A stretch of DNA of 64,000 nucleotides from NCBI GenBank assembly GCA_963747405.1, contig CAVVFG010000025.1, positions 124,001 to 188,000 on the forward strand, in the 5' to 3' direction. Origin of the DNA: Fodinibacter sp963747405. Lineage in GTDB: Bacteria > Actinomycetota > Actinomycetes > Actinomycetales > Dermatophilaceae. Every line of letters begins with the position of its first letter. The stretch's first letter is position 1. Below, one piece after another: positions 61,376-64,000 of this stretch. The notes under the pieces are model-generated. The model ran no database searches and had not been told where the DNA came from. It was given only the letters and a program-made list of their open reading frames with translations. Position numbers and translations under genes: made by a program.

Positions 61376-62133
61376 GAGGTCACCTCAGCCGGTTCGTCGG
61401 CGGTCGAGGCCAGCACCTCGGCCAGGTGCATCGTGCGGATGCCGGCCCGTTGGCGCGAGAGCAGCCCGCCCACGTGCATCAGGCACGAGGAGTCGCTGGC
61501 CACCAGCACCTCCGCGCCGGTGGAGCGCACGTGCGAGGCCTTGTCCGAGCCCATCGCCACCGACGTCTCCGAGTTCTTCACCGCGAACGTCCCCCCGAAG
61601 CCGCAGCACTCGTCCGCCCTCGGCAACGGCACCAGGTCGATGCCGCCGACCGCTGCCAACAGCTGAAAGGGCCGGTCGCCCACGCGCAGCATCCGTACCG
61701 AGTGGCACGTCGGGTGGTACGTCACGCGGTGCGGGAACGACGCACCCACGTCGACCACCCCCAGCACGTCGACGAGGAACTCGCTCAGCTCCAGCGTCCG
61801 CGGGGCGGTGCGGGACACGGCATCCACCAACCCGGCGTCCCCCGACCGCGCCGCCACCAACGCGTGCTGGTGGCGCACCGAGCCCGCACACGAGCCCGAC
61901 GGCACCACCACGTGCTCGTAGCCCTCGAAGGCCGACACGAAGTTGCGCACCAGCGGCACCGCCTCGTCGAGGTAGCCGGTGTTCACCATCGGCTGCCCGC
62001 AACACGTCTGCGCCTCCGGCACGTCCACGTCACACCCCAGCCGGCGCAACAGCCGGACCGTCGCGCGCACGGCATCCGGGAACATCGCGTCCCCGATGCA
62101 GGTCGACATCACAGCCACTCGCACGTCGCTCAC
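61372..62133 (-). CDS. lutA: Lactate utilisation protein A (CCG domains)
   Basis: 253 residues, GTG 62133. Two cysteine-rich CCG domains: 'AQTCCGQPMVNTGY' and 'RADECCGFGGTFAVKN', each with a distal Cys ('GSCAGSVRH', 'SDSSCLMHVGGLL'). These hold heterodisulfide-reductase-type iron-sulfur clusters. It is the first gene of lutABC. The 77-base gap to the divergent pabC gene carries the promoter; no LldR/LutR regulator gene is adjacent. Confidence 0.95.
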   Translation of the reverse strand: MSDVRVAVMSTCIGDAMFPDAVRATVRLLRRLGCDVDVPEAQTCCGQPMVNTGYLDEAVPLVRNFVSAFEGYEHVVVPSGSCAGSVRHQHALVAARSGDAGLVDAVSRTAPRTLELSEFLVDVLGVVDVGASFPHRVTYHPTCHSVRMLRVGDRPFQLLAAVGGIDLVPLPRADECCGFGGTFAVKNSETSVAMGSDKASHVRSTGAEVLVASDSSCLMHVGGLLSRQRAGIRTMHLAEVLASTADEPAEVTS

Positions 62134-62210
62134 TCCTCTCGGCCGTTCGATGGTCCTCCCCCGGACAGTAGCCCGCCGCGGCCGATGTCGTCAGGTGAGA
62201 GCCTGAGGGC

Positions 62211-63095
62211 ATGAACGAGCAGGTGCACCTGGTGGCGGTCCTCGGTCGCGGCGTCGTCGACCCGGACACCCTGGTGGTCGCCGCTGACGACCTCGGCCTG
62301 ACCCGCGGTGACGGGTGCTTCGATTCCGCCCGGGTCATCACCGACCCCACCGGCCACGCCAGGGTGGTCGACCTCGACGGCCACCTCGACCGCCTGGCCG
62401 TGTCTGCGCGCATCCTGGACCTCGCCAACCCGTCGCGCGAGCAGTGGCGTGAGCTGGTGGAGCAGGCGGCCACCGCGTGGTCGACCCCCGGTGAGGCGGT
62501 GCTGAAGCTCCTGCTGACCCGTGGCCGCGAGTGGCACGCGGACAGGGGCCCGACCGCGCTGGTCACGATCAGCTCGAAGGGCCCGGCACCGGCCGGCCCC
62601 GGTCCGCATGGGGGGCCGCCGCGCACCATCACCGCGGTCACCCTGAGCCGCGGCCACCCGAGTGACGCCTTCACCGACGCGCCGTGGCTGCTCGGCGGCG
62701 TCAAGACGCTGTCCTACGTCGTGCACACCGCCGCGACCCGAGAGGCCAAGCGCCGTGGGGCCGACGACGTCGTGTTCACCTCTACCGACGGCTACGCCCT
62801 CGACGGCCCGACGTCGGGCCTGCTCGTCGCGCGCGACGGCGCCCTGCTCAGCACCCCCACGGGCGGCACCGGCATCCTGGAGTCGCTCACCGTGGCGGCC
62901 GTGATGGCGGCCGCCCGCGCCGACGGGTACGCGACCCGCTACGCGCTCGTGCCCGTCGCACACCTCTTCACCGCGGATAGCGTGTGGCTGGTCTCGTCCG
63001 GACGCGGACCCGCGCTTATCACCGCGCTCGACGGCCAGGCGCTACGCGCCGACTCGGACCTCGCGGGACGCATTGCCCGGTACGCCGGCTTCTGA
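62211..63095 (+). CDS. pabC: Aminodeoxychorismate lyase-like class IV aminotransferase
   Basis: 294 residues, ATG 62211. Fold type IV PLP enzyme: PLP Lys in 'GGVKTLSYVVHTAATREAKR', 'GLTRGDGCFDSARVI' at the N-terminus, and 'TGGTGILESLTVAAVMAAA' near the C-terminus. This combination matches actinobacterial PabC, which releases pyruvate to form 4-aminobenzoate for folate; a D-amino-acid or branched-chain aminotransferase is the alternative. No pabA/pabB is nearby. Confidence 0.86.
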   Translation: MNEQVHLVAVLGRGVVDPDTLVVAADDLGLTRGDGCFDSARVITDPTGHARVVDLDGHLDRLAVSARILDLANPSREQWRELVEQAATAWSTPGEAVLKLLLTRGREWHADRGPTALVTISSKGPAPAGPGPHGGPPRTITAVTLSRGHPSDAFTDAPWLLGGVKTLSYVVHTAATREAKRRGADDVVFTSTDGYALDGPTSGLLVARDGALLSTPTGGTGILESLTVAAVMAAARADGYATRYALVPVAHLFTADSVWLVSSGRGPALITALDGQALRADSDLAGRIARYAGF

Positions 63096-63195
63096 GCCAC
63101 CTTCCCAAGCCCGACCACCCCGCGTCATCGCGCGCTGCGCGACCGTCGGATACTGGTGCTCCGCCCCTCCGCCCCCGCGTACCCGAGGAGATCCC

Positions 63196-64000
63196 ATGCG
63201 CTGGACCCCCGACCAGATCGGCGACCTGTCCGGAACCACGGCCCTGGTCACCGGCGCCAACTCCGGCATCGGCCTCGTCGAGGCTCGCGAGCTGGCCCGG
63301 CACGGCGCCGATGTGGTTCTCGCAGTGCGCAACACGGATGCCGGGGAGGCCGCGGCCGCGCGGATCCGCGGCATCGGCGTCCCGGGCGCGGTGCGCGTGG
63401 AGCGGCTCGACCTCGCCTCCCAGGAGTCGGTGCACGCCCTGGCCGACCGCTTCGAGGGTCCGCTGGACCTGCTCGTCAACAACGCCGGCGTGATGGCGCC
63501 GCCCCGGCGACGCGAGACCACCGACGGCTTCGAGCTGCAGTTCGGCACCAACCACCTCGGCCACTTCGCGCTGACCGGCCTGCTGATGCCGCACCTGCTC
63601 CATGCGCCCGCCCCCCGCGTCACGACCGTGGCGTCGCTCGCGCACCACAGCGGCGACGCCAAGGTGGTCGAGGGCAACCCGGCGCAGGGCTACAACCCCA
63701 ACACCACGTACGGCCGCTCGAAGCTGGCCAACCTGCTCTTCGCGCTCGAGCTGCAGCGGCGCGCGACGGCATCCGGCTCGAAGCTCACCTCCACGGCCGC
63801 GCACCCAGGCGTCTCGGCCACGAACCTGGTGGCCAGCCCCGACGGGCTGGGCTCGATCCCTGTCCTCGGCACCATCGGCCAGTGGGGGGTGCGGCTGTTC
63901 TTCCCGAGCCCGGAGCAGGGCGCCGAAGCCGTGCTCTACGCCGCCACGCAGGCAGCCCCCGGCTCGTACTCCGGGCCCACCGGCTTCCGCGAGACCCGCG
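63196..64000 (+). CDS. Short-chain dehydrogenase/reductase, 3' end outside window
   Basis: 268 residues to the window edge without a stop. ATG 63196 with GAGGAG at 63185. NAD(P) motif 'ALVTGANSGIGLVEARELAR', 'LDLLVNNAGVM', and the catalytic Y-x3-K in 'TTYGRSKLANLLFALEL'. 'FGTNHLGHFALTGLL' is typical of the retinol-dehydrogenase/WWOX-like SDR subgroup. Only a few tens of residues are likely missing. Substrate unknown. Confidence 0.92.
   Translation, partial: MRWTPDQIGDLSGTTALVTGANSGIGLVEARELARHGADVVLAVRNTDAGEAAAARIRGIGVPGAVRVERLDLASQESVHALADRFEGPLDLLVNNAGVMAPPRRRETTDGFELQFGTNHLGHFALTGLLMPHLLHAPAPRVTTVASLAHHSGDAKVVEGNPAQGYNPNTTYGRSKLANLLFALELQRRATASGSKLTSTAAHPGVSATNLVASPDGLGSIPVLGTIGQWGVRLFFPSPEQGAEAVLYAATQAAPGSYSGPTGFRETR

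Overview
The window is about 72% GC with dense, often overlapping genes, many GTG starts and GGAGG-type ribosome sites. Together with a crt cluster of the Brevibacterium/Streptomyces type, an F420-type oxidoreductase and WS/DGAT storage-lipid genes, this points to a high-GC Gram-positive actinobacterium. My best guess is Micrococcales, near Intrasporangiaceae; that is inference, because no rRNA gene is present. I found no tRNA, rRNA, CRISPR array, transposase or prophage.

Left part (1-19.7 kb): the end of an MMPL transporter; a five-gene redox operon (secreted Ser/Asp-rich protein, ApbE flavinyltransferase, haem-b membrane protein, NuoF-like protein, 3Fe-4S ferredoxin); a LysR regulator with its operator; a DnaQ-type exonuclease coupled to a cNMP/CBS/DUF294 protein; a small protein with three internal repeats translationally coupled to a JmjC/cupin_4 oxygenase; a CebR-like LacI regulator and an alcohol dehydrogenase. 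From 12.2 to 18.2 kb lies a sulfide/persulfide regulon: SQR-like flavoprotein, CoA-disulfide reductase-rhodanese, CstR-type repressor, thioredoxin and a small zinc-ribbon protein. Four 16-bp operators of the same form tie it together. Rsm22 and HU follow.

Middle part (19.7-41.7 kb): aminobutyraldehyde dehydrogenase plus class III aminotransferase (polyamine-type catabolism), a teichoic-acid-type glycerophosphotransferase, a secreted protein with a duplicated domain, a two-component system, a SWIM-SNF2 helicase, a glutamate-cysteine ligase, fumarase C, an Rv0909-like antitoxin-domain protein, a lipase plus WS/DGAT pair, small redox/stress genes, and a convergent RsbW-like/PP2C pair.

Right part (41.8-64 kb): a compact operon for an aromatic carotenoid, probably isorenieratene (crtE, crtI, a crtB-idi fusion, crtYc, crtYd, crtT-like, crtU), with a convergent Rieske DUF5914 gene; a cold-shock gene with a structured leader; 5-oxoprolinase pxpABC; a nitronate monooxygenase behind two tandem palindromes; a quinone-oxidoreductase gene divergent from a TetR-DUF429 fusion; lutABC for lactate use; pabC; and a truncated SDR gene.

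The most unusual items are the repeat-peptide/JmjC pair (a possible new RiPP-like system), the CstR operator network with divergent -10 boxes built into the operator arms, a family of six 34-nt palindromic intergenic elements, the TetR-DUF429 and CrtB-Idi fusions, and strong enrichment of the octamer GGATGCCG/CGGCATCC.
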